A stretch of 64,000 nt of DNA from the NCBI RefSeq assembly GCF_003789055.1, contig NZ_ML119083.1:186001-250000 (forward strand), given 5' to 3'. The stretch is from Histidinibacterium lentulum. GTDB lineage: Bacteria > Pseudomonadota > Alphaproteobacteria > Rhodobacterales > Rhodobacteraceae. This document shows, in pieces, positions 8,932 to 17,735 of this stretch (the stretch's first letter is position 1; each line of letters begins with the position of its first letter). The notes under the pieces are model-generated. The model had not been told where the DNA came from and searched no databases. It saw only the letters and a list, made by a program, of their open reading frames with translations. The translations under genes were made by a program, and so were the position numbers.

Positions 8932-9916
8932 TGACGGCCTCCTTCGTCCGGGTGTCGTAGAGCCAGCACGCCACTTTCCGGCCTTCCCCACGGTCGAGCG
9001 GCACCGGCCGATCCACCCGGCAGCGGTCGAACACCTCGGGGCAGCGCGGATTGAAGGCGCAGCCCGGCGGGATCGCGTCGAGCCGCGGCATTGCGCCGGG
9101 AATCTGCACCAGACGGTCGCTTTCCTGCGTCAGCGTGGGGATCGAGCCCATGAGCCCCTTGGTGTAGGGATGATCGGCAGCGGTGATGACCTGCCGCACC
9201 GGTCCCACCTCCGCCAGCCGCCCGGCATACAGGACGGCCACCCGGTCGGCGGTCTCGGCGATCACGCCCATGTCGTGGGTGATCAGCAGCACCGAGGCGC
9301 CGCGCTCGGCGCAGATTTCCTTGATCAGGTCGATGATCTGCGCCTGCACCGACACGTCGAGCGCGGTGGTGGGCTCGTCGGCGATCACCAGTTCGGGCTC
9401 GGCGCAGAGCGCCAGCGCAATCACCACGCGCTGCCGCATTCCCCCGGAGAACTGGTGCGGGTAGTCGTCGATCCGCCGCGCCGCTGCCGGGATGCCCACG
9501 CGGTCGAGAAGGGCCACCGCCCGTTTGCGCGCCTCGGCCTCGCTCACGCTCATGTGGGTCAGGATCGTCTGGGTCAGCTGGCGCGAGACCGTGTAGAGCG
9601 GATTGAGGCTGGTCAGCGGATCCTGGAACACCATGCCGATACGCCGCCCCCGGACCCGGCGCATCGCCTCGGGGCTGAGATTGTCGATCCGCTCCCCCTT
9701 CAGCCGGATCTCGCCGCCCGCGATCCGGCCGGGAGGCTCCAGCAGGCCGATGATGGACGCGCCGGTCAGGCTCTTGCCTGCGCCGCTTTCGCCCACCATG
9801 CCCAGCACTTCGCCCGCGCCGATGTCAAAGGACACGCCGTCGAGGGCGCGCAGCGTGCCGCGCCGGGTGGGAAACTCGACCACGAGGTCGCGGACGGACA
9901 GGAGCGGAGCGGTCAT
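8924..9916 (-). CDS. Peptide/nickel ABC importer ATPase, DppD/OppD type
   Basis: First ATPase of the importer, 330 residues. It shows Walker A GESGAGKSLT, signature FSGGMRQR, Walker B LVIADEPTTALD, the switch histidine in LLITHDMG, and the oligopeptide-type C-terminal tail PPGCAFNPRCPEVFDRC. The chosen ATG (complement of 9914-9916) shares an ATGA with the stop of the permease gene upstream and gives MTAPLLSVRDLVVEF, the usual N-terminus. A longer in-frame extension further upstream would cross the permease gene and is rejected. It pairs with the DppF-type ATPase downstream to form the nucleotide-binding dimer at the inner face of the membrane. Confidence 0.92.
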   Translation of the reverse strand: MTAPLLSVRDLVVEFPTRRGTLRALDGVSFDIGAGEVLGMVGESGAGKSLTGASIIGLLEPPGRIAGGEIRLKGERIDNLSPEAMRRVRGRRIGMVFQDPLTSLNPLYTVSRQLTQTILTHMSVSEAEARKRAVALLDRVGIPAAARRIDDYPHQFSGGMRQRVVIALALCAEPELVIADEPTTALDVSVQAQIIDLIKEICAERGASVLLITHDMGVIAETADRVAVLYAGRLAEVGPVRQVITAADHPYTKGLMGSIPTLTQESDRLVQIPGAMPRLDAIPPGCAFNPRCPEVFDRCRVDRPVPLDRGEGRKVACWLYDTRTKEAVND

Positions 9917-10827
9917 CTGAGCCTCGGGTTCAGCACGTCGCGCAGCCAGTCGCCGAGCAGGTTCACCGACAGCGCCAGCGCCAGCAGCGCCATGGCCGGG
10001 AAGAAGAGGATCCACCACTCGCCCGAGAAAAGGAACTGCTGGCCGATGCGGATCAGCGTGCCCAGCGACGGCTGGGTCGGCGGCACGCCGACGCCGAGGA
10101 AGGACAGCGTCGCCTCGGCGATGATGGCGAGCGCCAGACCGATCGTGGCGATCACAAGGACCGGCCCCATGACGTTCGGCAGGATGTGCTGCAGAACGAT
10201 CCGCACCGGGTGGACGCCGATGACCTTGGCGGCCTGCACGTATTCGCGACCCATCTCCACCATCGTGGCGCCGCGCACCACGCGCGCGTATTGCACCCAT
10301 TCGCTCAGCCCGATGGACAGGATCAGCACCCAGATCGCCGCCTGTTCTCGCTGGCCCGGAGGGATGAACCCCCGCGCCACGCCGAAGATCAGCAGGGCGA
10401 TCAGGATCGACGGAAACGAGAGCTGCACATCGGCGATCCGCATCACCAGCGTGCCGACCCAGCCGCCCTTCCACGCCGCCAAAAGGCCCAGGGAGATGCC
10501 GAGGACCATGGCGAAGATCACCGAGGCGAAGCCCACGAAAAGCGAGATCCGCGCGCCGTAGAGGATGGTCGACAGGATATCCCGCCCCTGGTCGTCGGTC
10601 CCGAGAAGGAAGGTATTCCCGGTAAAGGCATTCGGCGTTCCCGGGGGAGTGAACCCGTCCATGAGGTTCAGGCTCGCGGGATGAAAAGGATCGGAAGGTG
10701 CGATCCACGGCGCGAAGATCGCGGCGAAGATCATGCCGACCGCCACCACGGCGGCCACGATCGCCACCGGCGAATGACGGAAGGACCAGGCGATATCGCT
10801 GTCCCAGAGGCGCGCGAGACGGTTCAT
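9913..10827 (-). CDS. Peptide ABC importer permease, DppC/OppC type
   Basis: Inner-membrane permease of 304 residues with about six membrane helices. The N-terminus MNRLARLWDSDIAWSFRHSPVAIVAA leads into the first helix, as in OppC N-terminal domains. The periplasmic loop LGTDDQGRDILSTILYGARISL is a hallmark of this family, and the EAA loop that contacts the ATPase lies in GATMVEMGREYVQAAKVIG. Both its start and its stop overlap the neighbouring genes by 4 bases (ATGA), so the operon is tightly coupled. The start choice at 10827 is supported by the overlap with the dppB-like stop. Confidence 0.93.
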   Translation of the reverse strand: MNRLARLWDSDIAWSFRHSPVAIVAAVVAVGMIFAAIFAPWIAPSDPFHPASLNLMDGFTPPGTPNAFTGNTFLLGTDDQGRDILSTILYGARISLFVGFASVIFAMVLGISLGLLAAWKGGWVGTLVMRIADVQLSFPSILIALLIFGVARGFIPPGQREQAAIWVLILSIGLSEWVQYARVVRGATMVEMGREYVQAAKVIGVHPVRIVLQHILPNVMGPVLVIATIGLALAIIAEATLSFLGVGVPPTQPSLGTLIRIGQQFLFSGEWWILFFPAMALLALALSVNLLGDWLRDVLNPRLR

Positions 10828-11807
10828 GCGCGGGCCGGCGTCCGCTCGACCCGCAGGCGCGGATCGACGGCGAAATAGAGGAGGTCGACGATGAGGTTGA
10901 TGATCACGAAGACGAGCGCGATCAGCATGAGGTAGGCGGCCATGACAGGCACATCCACGAACTGCACCGACTGGATGAAGAGTGCGCCGACGCCCGGCCA
11001 CTGGAACACCGTTTCGGTGATGATGGAAAAGGCGATGATCGAGCCGAGCTGCAGCCCGGTGATGGTGATGACCGGAACCAGCGTGTTCTTCAGCGCATGG
11101 CCGAAATGGACGACCCGGTTCGAGAGGCCCCGGGCGCGCGCGAACTTGATGTAGTCGGCGCGCAGCACCTCCAGCATCTCGGCCCGGACAAGGCGCATGA
11201 TCAGCGTCATCTGGTAGAGTCCAAGGGTGATCGCAGGCAGGATCAGCGAGGCCCGGCCCGAGGGCGTCAGAAGGCCCGTGCGCCACCAGCCGAGGTCCAC
11301 GACCTCGCCCCGGCCGAAGGATGGCAGCCACTGCAGTTCGACGGCGAAGACCCAGATCAGCAGGACGCCGATCAGGAATGTGGGCAGCGACACGCCGATC
11401 AGAGACACGGTCATGATGGTGTTCGACAGCCAGCCCCGGCGATTGAGCGCGGTATAGACCCCGAAGGCCACGCCGAAGACGAAGGCGAAGAAGCCCGAGA
11501 TGAGCGCCAGCTCCAGCGTCGCGGGCAGGCGCGAGAGGATCAGCTCGCCCACGGGCTGCTGCAGGCGGTAGGAGATCCCGAAATCCCCCTGCAGCGCACG
11601 CGACACGTAGCCCGCGAACTGCACGAGGACCGGGTCGTTCAGACCGAGCCGCTCACGCAGGGCTTCGCGGTCGGCCACGCTCGTCTCCTGCCCCACGATG
11701 CTGGCGACCGGATCGCCGACGAAGCGGAATAGGGTGAACGAGATCAGCGCGACGACGAGCATCACGACGACCGACTGCGCAATGCGCCTGAGGATGAACG
11801 CCAGCAT
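10824..11807 (-). CDS. Peptide ABC importer permease, DppB/OppB type
   Basis: Inner-membrane permease of 327 residues, about six helices. Family signs are the start MLAFILRRIAQSVVVMLVVALISFTLFRFVGDP, the segment LGLNDPVLVQFAGYVSRALQGDFGISY, and the EAA loop around LVRAEMLEVLRADYIKFARARGL. It is preceded by a 55-base gap after the substrate-binding protein gene, and it overlaps the next permease gene by 4 bases. Together the two permeases form the heterodimeric channel. Confidence 0.93.
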   Translation of the reverse strand: MLAFILRRIAQSVVVMLVVALISFTLFRFVGDPVASIVGQETSVADREALRERLGLNDPVLVQFAGYVSRALQGDFGISYRLQQPVGELILSRLPATLELALISGFFAFVFGVAFGVYTALNRRGWLSNTIMTVSLIGVSLPTFLIGVLLIWVFAVELQWLPSFGRGEVVDLGWWRTGLLTPSGRASLILPAITLGLYQMTLIMRLVRAEMLEVLRADYIKFARARGLSNRVVHFGHALKNTLVPVITITGLQLGSIIAFSIITETVFQWPGVGALFIQSVQFVDVPVMAAYLMLIALVFVIINLIVDLLYFAVDPRLRVERTPARA

Positions 11808-11862
11808 CGGGGGGAAAGACGGTGCGGCCGCGCCCCGGACAGGAGGCGCGGCCGCCTTTGCC

Positions 11863-13446
11863 TCAGTCGAAGGTGACCCGGGTCATCGACGGCTGGTTCT
11901 CGGGGTCGACGTCGACGTTCACGCCATCCCGGGCCGCATAGGCGAGGACCTGGTTGTGAACCATCAGGAAGACCCGGTCCTCCTGCACCTGCTGCCAGAT
12001 CTCGGCGATGGTCGCGTCACGGGCCTCGAGGTCGGTTTCGGTGGCCAGCGACTGGATCTTGGCGTCGAGTTCCGGGTCGGAGTAGTTCGAGCCGTTCCAG
12101 CCGCCGCGCGCGCCCTCGGTGCTGTGCACGAGGAAGTCGAAGACATACTGGCTGTCGAAAGGCGGCACGCCCCAGCCGAGCAGGTAGAAGTCCGACTCAT
12201 CGTTCTGGATCAACGGGAAGTGCAGGCTGCGCGACTGCGACACCAGGTTGGCGTCAATGCCGATCTGCCCCAGCATCCCGACGAAGGCCTGGCAGATCGC
12301 CTCGTCGTTCAGATAGCGGTCGTTGGGGCAGTTGAGATCGACGGAGAAGCCGTCCGCATAGCCCGCCTCGGCCATCAGCTCGCGCGCGCGCTCCGGGTCG
12401 GGCGGCCCGTAGGCGTCGAGCTCCGCATCCCAGCCGTTCACGAAGGGCGGCACGTTCTGGGCGCCGGGCACCGACTGGCCGCGCATCACGACCTGCTGGA
12501 TCGCGTCGCGGTCGAGGGCGAGATGCATCGCCTCGCGCACCAGCGGATCGGCGAAGGGGTTGCCCTCCACGCTGGCCGAGCGGAGGTCCTCCGACCCCAT
12601 GTCGTAGGCGAAGAAGATCGTGCGGTTCTCGGGGCCGGTGGTGACCGTGATCCCCTCGGTCTGCTCCAGCCGCGCGATGTCCTGCACCGGCACGTCCTGC
12701 ACGAAATCGACCTCGCCGGACAGAAGCGCGGCGATCCGCGTCGCGTCCTCGGTGATCGGCGTGTAGATGATTTCCGTCACCTCGGGCGTCTCGTCCCAGT
12801 GACCCTCGAAATGCTGCAGGACCGAGCGGACCTCGGGATCGCGCGAGGCGAGCTGGTAGGGACCGGTGCCCATGGCATTGCGCACGGTGAAAGCCTCTTC
12901 GCCCGCGGCATAGTCCTGCGGCGTCTCTGCGCCGTTCTCCTCGGCCCAGTCGCTATCCATGATGAAGAAGTTCGTCAGGTTCTGCGGATAGAGCGGCGAC
13001 GGCCCGTCCATCTGCACCCGGACCGTGTAGTCATCGACCGCTTCGGCGCCCACGACATTGGCGTGCAGACCCTTGAAGTCCGAGGATTCCTTGCGGACCC
13101 GCTCAAGGCTGAACACCACGTCCTCGGCGGTGAAGGCGTTGCCGTTGTGGAAGGTGACCCCCTCGCGGAGCTCGAAGATCCAGACGGTCGGATCCTCGGG
13201 GTCGATCATCCAGTCCGTTGCCAGACGCGGCGCCAGGCTGCCGTCGAGCTCGCGGCTGACCAGCGTTTCGTAGACGTGGTGCAGGAAGGTGCTGGTCGGC
13301 CCCTCGTTCTGGGAATGCGGATCCATCGTCAGCGCGTCGGCCACACGGGCCCATCGCAGGGTTTCGGCGTTGAGCGCCGTCGCGGCGAGCGCGAGGGCGG
13401 CGCCGCCCAGCAGGACGGTCCTGGTCGACTTGAACAGATGTGTCAT
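11863..13446 (-). CDS. Peptide ABC importer substrate-binding protein (SBP family 5)
   Basis: Periplasmic solute receptor of 527 residues for the importer encoded downstream. It has a classic signal peptide (basic MTHLFKSTRT, a hydrophobic core, then an ALNA-ET cleavage site). The mature protein starts with LRWARVADALTMDPHS, followed by YETLVSRELDGSLAPRLATDW and FHNGNAFTAEDVVFSLERV, a pattern diagnostic for DppA/OppA proteins. The ATG complementing 13444-13446 has GGGGAA a few bases upstream, which decides the start; the frame stays open into the tRNA-Leu gene, but that extension is not credible. An inverted repeat sits about 30 bases upstream of the ATG. Confidence 0.94.
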   Translation of the reverse strand: MTHLFKSTRTVLLGGAALALAATALNAETLRWARVADALTMDPHSQNEGPTSTFLHHVYETLVSRELDGSLAPRLATDWMIDPEDPTVWIFELREGVTFHNGNAFTAEDVVFSLERVRKESSDFKGLHANVVGAEAVDDYTVRVQMDGPSPLYPQNLTNFFIMDSDWAEENGAETPQDYAAGEEAFTVRNAMGTGPYQLASRDPEVRSVLQHFEGHWDETPEVTEIIYTPITEDATRIAALLSGEVDFVQDVPVQDIARLEQTEGITVTTGPENRTIFFAYDMGSEDLRSASVEGNPFADPLVREAMHLALDRDAIQQVVMRGQSVPGAQNVPPFVNGWDAELDAYGPPDPERARELMAEAGYADGFSVDLNCPNDRYLNDEAICQAFVGMLGQIGIDANLVSQSRSLHFPLIQNDESDFYLLGWGVPPFDSQYVFDFLVHSTEGARGGWNGSNYSDPELDAKIQSLATETDLEARDATIAEIWQQVQEDRVFLMVHNQVLAYAARDGVNVDVDPENQPSMTRVTFD

Positions 13447-13760
13447 GATGATTTCCCCGTTGGTCGTTTTTTTGGGTCGCGCCGAGACGCGACAACTGGG
13501 GCCATGCTGACAGCTTGGCGCCGATGCCTCAAGCCTGCAGCGCCCCGGGGCCGTCAGGTCACTCCGGGGATCCGGCACGCGAGACCATGCCCGCCTGCTG
13601 GTCTGAGGCCGGGCAAGGGAGAGGCGAGGCACGCCGCTCCTGCGGTTCGCGGCGTTCGTTTCCTTCGGAGTACCGAGTGCTCGGAGGCACCTGCCCCTGC
13701 GGTCGCGTCCGCTCCTGCTGCATAAGCAAGCGGACGGTCGATCAATGTCGGGTGGGGTAG
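13447..13760. other. 314-base non-coding stretch upstream of the peptide ABC operon
   Basis: The region between the substrate-binding protein start and tRNA-Leu. It should carry the promoter of the peptide ABC operon on the minus strand. Besides the inverted repeat at 13476-13493 and a run of seven T (plus strand) at 13467-13473, I see no gene. Short open frames in it have no ribosome sites and no recognisable product. Confidence 0.6.
13476..13493 (-). promoter_or_regulatory. Inverted repeat in the leader of the peptide ABC operon
   Basis: Perfect 6-base arms GTCGCG / CGCGAC with a 6-base loop lie about 30 bases upstream of the substrate-binding protein start codon. Read with the operon, the stem is followed by a run of A, so it is not a terminator for this operon. 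It may be an operator or an mRNA-stabilising leader hairpin. Confidence 0.4.
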
Positions 13761-13845
13761 TGGTGCCCAGGAGAGGACTCGAACCTCCACGACCGAAGTC
13801 ACTGGTACCTGAAACCAGCGCGTCTACCAATTCCGCCACCTGGGC
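13761..13845 (-). tRNA. tRNA-Leu (anticodon CAG)
   Basis: On the minus strand the 85 bases fold into a complete class II tRNA. The acceptor stem GCCCAGG pairs with CCTGGGC, followed by discriminator A and an encoded CCA. The D arm contains TTGGTAGACGC, and the anticodon stem CTGGT/ACCAG encloses loop TTCAGGT, giving anticodon CAG. The extra arm TGACTTCGGTCGT is long, as expected for leucine, and the T arm reads GGTTCGAGTCC. It sits between the peptide ABC operon and the NDUFA9-like gene. Confidence 0.97.
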
Positions 13846-13968
13846 ACAGGTGCGGGGGCTGCATTAGGACTGTCCGGGAAGGGTGTCAACGGCTGTCGCG
13901 CGGCCATATGCGCCTTGTGTGACGGTTGGGGCGGCGGTAGACCCGGCGCGATCCGTCAGGAGGCGCCC

Positions 13969-14967
13969 ATGTCCAAGCTCGTCACCATCTTCGGCGGCTC
14001 CGGCTTCGTCGGCCGGCATATCGCGCGGCGGCTGGCCAAGGCCGGCTGGCGCATCCGGGTTGCTGTCCGCAACCCGAACGACGCGGGCTTCGTGCGGCCC
14101 TACGGTGTGGTCGGGCAGGTCGAGCCGGTGTTCTGCAATATCCGCGACGACGAGAGCGTGCGCGCCGTCCTTCGCGGGGCGGATGTGGTCGTGAACTGCG
14201 TCGGCGTGCTGGACGAGCGCGGCAAGAACACGTTCCAGGCCGTGCAGTCGGACGGGGCGGAGCGGATCGCGCGGATCGCGGCGGAGCTGGGCGTGGCGCG
14301 GATGGTGCAGATCTCGGCGATCGGGGCGGACCCTGCGTCCGACAGCGTCTATGCGCGCACGAAGGGCGAGGGCGAAGAGGCCGTCAGGCGGCACATGGCG
14401 GACGCTGTGATTCTGCGCCCGTCGATCGTGTTCGGGCCGGGGGACAGCTTCTTCAACCGGTTCGCGGGGATGCCGGGGCCGGTGGTGCCGCTGGTGGGAC
14501 CGGACACGAGGTTCCAGCCGGTCTATGTCGAGGACGTGGCCGCGGCCGCGGAACTGGCGGTCGTGGGCAAGGCGCCCGCGGGGACCTACGAGCTGGGCGG
14601 GCCCGACGTGGACACGTTCCGGGAGCTGATGGAGCTGATGCTGAGGGTGATCCAGCGGCGGCGCTGGATCTTCGCCATGCCGTTCTGGATGGCGCGCCTG
14701 GCGGCGGGGGTGTTCGCCGTGCTGGGGAAGGTGACCTTCGGCATGGTGAAGGGGCCGATCACGGGCGACCAGGTCCGGCAGCTCCGGCGGGACAACGTGG
14801 TGTCGGAGGGAGCGAAGGGATTCGCCGAGCTGGGGATCCAGCCGGCCGCGATGGAGGCGATCCTTCCGGAATACCTGTGGCGGTTCCGTCCCTCGGGGCA
14901 GTACAGCGCGGTGAAGGCCTCGGCCCAGAACCTGAAGGGCGGGTCGGGCCGGGCGGGGTTCTCCTGA
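13969..14967 (+). CDS. NAD(P)-binding SDR protein, complex I NDUFA9-like
   Basis: A 332-residue atypical short-chain dehydrogenase related to the NDUFA9 (39 kDa) accessory subunit of respiratory complex I. The N-terminal dinucleotide motif is GGSGFVGRHIARRLA. The usual YxxxK is represented by YARTKGEGE, and the typical stretch ILRPSIVFGPGDSFFNRF follows. The start is set by a strong ribosome site, AGGAGG, six bases before the ATG at 13969. A catalytic reaction is not proven for this family; known members bind NADPH and stabilise complex I. A perfect 18-base palindrome follows directly after the stop codon. Confidence 0.85.
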   Translation: MSKLVTIFGGSGFVGRHIARRLAKAGWRIRVAVRNPNDAGFVRPYGVVGQVEPVFCNIRDDESVRAVLRGADVVVNCVGVLDERGKNTFQAVQSDGAERIARIAAELGVARMVQISAIGADPASDSVYARTKGEGEEAVRRHMADAVILRPSIVFGPGDSFFNRFAGMPGPVVPLVGPDTRFQPVYVEDVAAAAELAVVGKAPAGTYELGGPDVDTFRELMELMLRVIQRRRWIFAMPFWMARLAAGVFAVLGKVTFGMVKGPITGDQVRQLRRDNVVSEGAKGFAELGIQPAAMEAILPEYLWRFRPSGQYSAVKASAQNLKGGSGRAGFS

Positions 14968-14985
14968 GCGTCCACGCGTGGACGC
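14968..14985. terminator. Perfect 18-base palindrome after the NDUFA9-like gene
   Basis: The two 9-base arms GCGTCCACG and CGTGGACGC meet without a spacer, starting on the base after the TGA. The downstream sequence is AT-rich (TATTTGATTTCTTTTATATAA). As RNA it would form a hairpin with a tight loop, followed by U-rich sequence some 15 bases later. It could be a terminator; the perfect dyad symmetry also allows a protein-binding site. Confidence 0.5.
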
Positions 14986-15120
14986 ATGGTCAAGTATTTG
15001 ATTTCTTTTATATAACGACGCAACGGGGTTTCGGGACGGGGCGGTCATGAATTGTTCGGGCATTTCTGCAGTGCGTCCGCAGACGGTCTGGTGCGCGTGG
15101 ACGGGCAGCCTGCGGGTGCT

Positions 15121-15924
15121 TCAGCTGTAGGCGATCCAGAGCAGCACCACACCCAGCGCACAGCGATAGACGACATAGGGCGTGAAGCTGACCGAGCGCA
15201 GGAGCCGCATCATCACCGCCAGAGCCGCGAGGGCCGCGGCGAAGGCGAAGACGGCGGCGATGGCGCCGGCGCGCAGGAGAGCCATGTCGCCCTCCGCCAC
15301 CACGTCGACGGTCAGCAGGGAGCCCGAGGCGAGGATCGTCGGGATCGACATGAGCATCGCCAGTTTCGCGCCGGACCGGCGGTCATAGCCCAGCTGCCGC
15401 GCGCCGGTGATCGTGATGCCGGAGCGCGAGGTCCCCGGGATCAGGGCAAGCATCTGCCACAGGCCCATGATCAGCGCGTGCTTCATGGTCCATTGCGCAT
15501 CGGTGCGGGTCTCGGGGCCGGTCTGGTCGGCCCAGTAGAGGACGATGCCGAAGATCAGCATGGTCCAGCCGATCACGGCGACGGAGCGCATGGCTTCGTC
15601 GAGGCCGGTCACCTTGATGATCAGGCCGGCGATGACGACGGGAATCGTGGAGATCACGAGGCAGAGCGCGAGGAAGGCACCCTGGGTGTCGATCTTGCCG
15701 CGAAGAAGGCGGCCCAGCCCGATGACGGCCTTCGACACGTCTGACCGGAAGTAGAGGATCACCGCCCCGAGGGTGCCGACATGGACGGCGACGTCGATGG
15801 CGAGGCCCTGGTCGGTGAGGCCCGTGAGAAGCGGGAAGAGGATCAGGTGGCCGGAGGAGGAGACCGGCAGGAATTCGGTGATCCCCTGGATGACCGCCAC
15901 GAGGATCAACTGGAAGAGGGGCAT
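15121..15924 (-). CDS. uppP: Undecaprenyl-diphosphate phosphatase
   Basis: Integral membrane enzyme (BacA/UppP) that recycles the lipid carrier of cell-wall and polysaccharide synthesis by dephosphorylating undecaprenyl pyrophosphate. The 267-residue protein has the two family signatures: GITEFLPVSSSGHLIL at residues 14-29 (Glu17, Ser and His26 of the active site) and IPGTSRSG in the second half. About eight hydrophobic helices are present. The start is the ATG complementing 15922-15924; the longer frame back to 16038 adds 38 residues without membrane character. It is divergent from gltD. Confidence 0.95.
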   Translation of the reverse strand: MPLFQLILVAVIQGITEFLPVSSSGHLILFPLLTGLTDQGLAIDVAVHVGTLGAVILYFRSDVSKAVIGLGRLLRGKIDTQGAFLALCLVISTIPVVIAGLIIKVTGLDEAMRSVAVIGWTMLIFGIVLYWADQTGPETRTDAQWTMKHALIMGLWQMLALIPGTSRSGITITGARQLGYDRRSGAKLAMLMSIPTILASGSLLTVDVVAEGDMALLRAGAIAAVFAFAAALAALAVMMRLLRSVSFTPYVVYRCALGVVLLWIAYS

Positions 15925-16147
15925 CGGCGGGCCTCGCGAATCGGACTTGCGGGACACTATCCGCGGCGCTGGCGCGCGAAAGGGTGGATATAGGGATGCA
16001 TCCGGTCCTAATTTTTGATCGAACGATGAACGAAGCACGTCGGGCGGGCGCAGTTTTCTCGGTTTAGGTCAGTAGTAATGACTTTTCTTTGCGCCGGGAT
16101 CGGAGTATCTCCGCGCTTCAGTCGGAGTTCCGAGGGAGGCTCAGCCG

Positions 16148-17638
16148 ATGGCGTCTCAGAAAATGCTGAAGTTCGTGACGGTCGAGCGCGACATGCCGGA
16201 CAAGCGTCCGCCCAACCTGCGGCGGGAAGATTTCCATGAGATCTACGCGGAGTACGCGCGGGAGAAGGCGGCGGAGCAGGCCGGGCGCTGCAGCCAGTGC
16301 GGCGTGCCCTACTGCCAGACCCATTGCCCGCTGCACAACAACATCCCCGACTGGCTGCGCCTGACCGCCGAGGGCCGCCTGCAGGAGGCCTACGAGGTCA
16401 GCCAGGAGACCAACACATTCCCCGAGATCTGCGGCCGCATCTGCCCGCAGGACCGCCTGTGCGAGGGCAACTGCGTCATCGAGCAGTCGGGCCACGGCAC
16501 GGTCACCATCGGCGCGGTGGAGAAGTACATCACCGACACCGCCTGGGACGAAGGCTGGGTGAAGCCGATCAGGCCGGCGCAGGAGCGGACCGAGAGCGTG
16601 GGCATCATCGGCGCGGGACCGGGCGGGCTTGCCGCGGCCGACCGGCTGCGGCGCGCGGGCGTGCAGGTGACCGTCTATGACCGCTACGACCGGGGCGGCG
16701 GGCTGATGACCTATGGCATCCCCGGCTTCAAGCTCGAGAAGGACGTGGTGATGAAGCGCATGGCGCAGCTCGAGGAAGGCGGCGTCACCTTCCGGCTGAA
16801 CTGCACCGTGGGCGTTGACATCGGCTTTGACGAGATCCGGGGCGCGCATGACGCGGTGCTCGTCGCCACGGGCGTCTACAAGAGCCGCGACCTGCAGGGC
16901 CCGGGATCGGGCAGCGCAGGCATCGTGCGGGCCATCGACTATCTGACGGCGTCCAACCGGGTCGCCAATTTCGGCGACAGCGTGCCGGAATACGAGAGCG
17001 GCGAGCTCAACGCGAATGGCAAGAGCGTCGTCGTGATCGGCGGCGGCGACACGGCGATGGACTGCGTGCGCACCGCGGTGCGCCAGGGCGCGACCAGCGT
17101 GAAGTGCCTCTACCGGCGGGACCGGGCGAACATGCCGGGAAGCCAGCGCGAGGTGGCCAATGCCGAGGAGGAGGGCGTCGAGTTCGTCTGGCTGTCCTCT
17201 CCCAAGGGCTTCACCGCCGGGGGCGGCCATGCGGGCGCGGTGAAGGGCGTCGCGGTCGAGGGCCCGGCCGAGGGCAAGGTCGCGGGCGTCATGGTCCAGA
17301 AGATGCGGCTGGGTGCGCCCGATGCGACGGGGCGGCAGGCGCCCGAGCTGATCGACGGGTCGGACTATGTCGAGGAGGCGGATCTGGTGATCAAGGCGCT
17401 CGGGTTCGAGCCCGAGGACCTGCCGAAACTCTGGGGTGTCGAGGGCCTCGAGGTCACGCGCTGGGGCACGATCAAGGCGGAGTTCACCACCGGCGCGACG
17501 AGTCTGCCCGGCGTCTATGCCGCGGGCGACATCGTGCGGGGCGCGAGCCTTGTCGTCTGGGCGATCCGCGACGGGCGGGACGCCGCCGACGCGATGCTGG
17601 AGTACCTGAGCCAGGGCGCTCAGGTGGCGGCGGAGTAG
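16148..17638 (+). CDS. gltD: NADPH-dependent glutamate synthase, small subunit
   Basis: Beta subunit of GOGAT, passing electrons from NADPH through FAD and iron-sulfur clusters to GltB. The 496-residue protein has N-terminal ferredoxin-type cysteine motifs (CSQCGVPYC-x3-C and CGRICPQDRLCEGNC), an FAD-binding GIIGAGPGGLAAADRL near residue 153, an NADPH-binding VVIGGGDTAMDC, and the C-terminal YAAGDIVRGASLVVWAIRDGR. GGGAGG about seven bases upstream of the ATG supports the start. It is unusual that gltB does not follow directly; four other genes lie between them in the same direction. Confidence 0.96.
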   Translation: MASQKMLKFVTVERDMPDKRPPNLRREDFHEIYAEYAREKAAEQAGRCSQCGVPYCQTHCPLHNNIPDWLRLTAEGRLQEAYEVSQETNTFPEICGRICPQDRLCEGNCVIEQSGHGTVTIGAVEKYITDTAWDEGWVKPIRPAQERTESVGIIGAGPGGLAAADRLRRAGVQVTVYDRYDRGGGLMTYGIPGFKLEKDVVMKRMAQLEEGGVTFRLNCTVGVDIGFDEIRGAHDAVLVATGVYKSRDLQGPGSGSAGIVRAIDYLTASNRVANFGDSVPEYESGELNANGKSVVVIGGGDTAMDCVRTAVRQGATSVKCLYRRDRANMPGSQREVANAEEEGVEFVWLSSPKGFTAGGGHAGAVKGVAVEGPAEGKVAGVMVQKMRLGAPDATGRQAPELIDGSDYVEEADLVIKALGFEPEDLPKLWGVEGLEVTRWGTIKAEFTTGATSLPGVYAAGDIVRGASLVVWAIRDGRDAADAMLEYLSQGAQVAAE

Positions 17639-17735
17639 GCCGCGCGAACCTGTGCACAGGGCGTGCACCGGACGTGCACCGAAAGAGAATGGACCCGCCC
17701 GCGGCCATGCCGGGCGGAAGTCTGAAAGGACAGCG

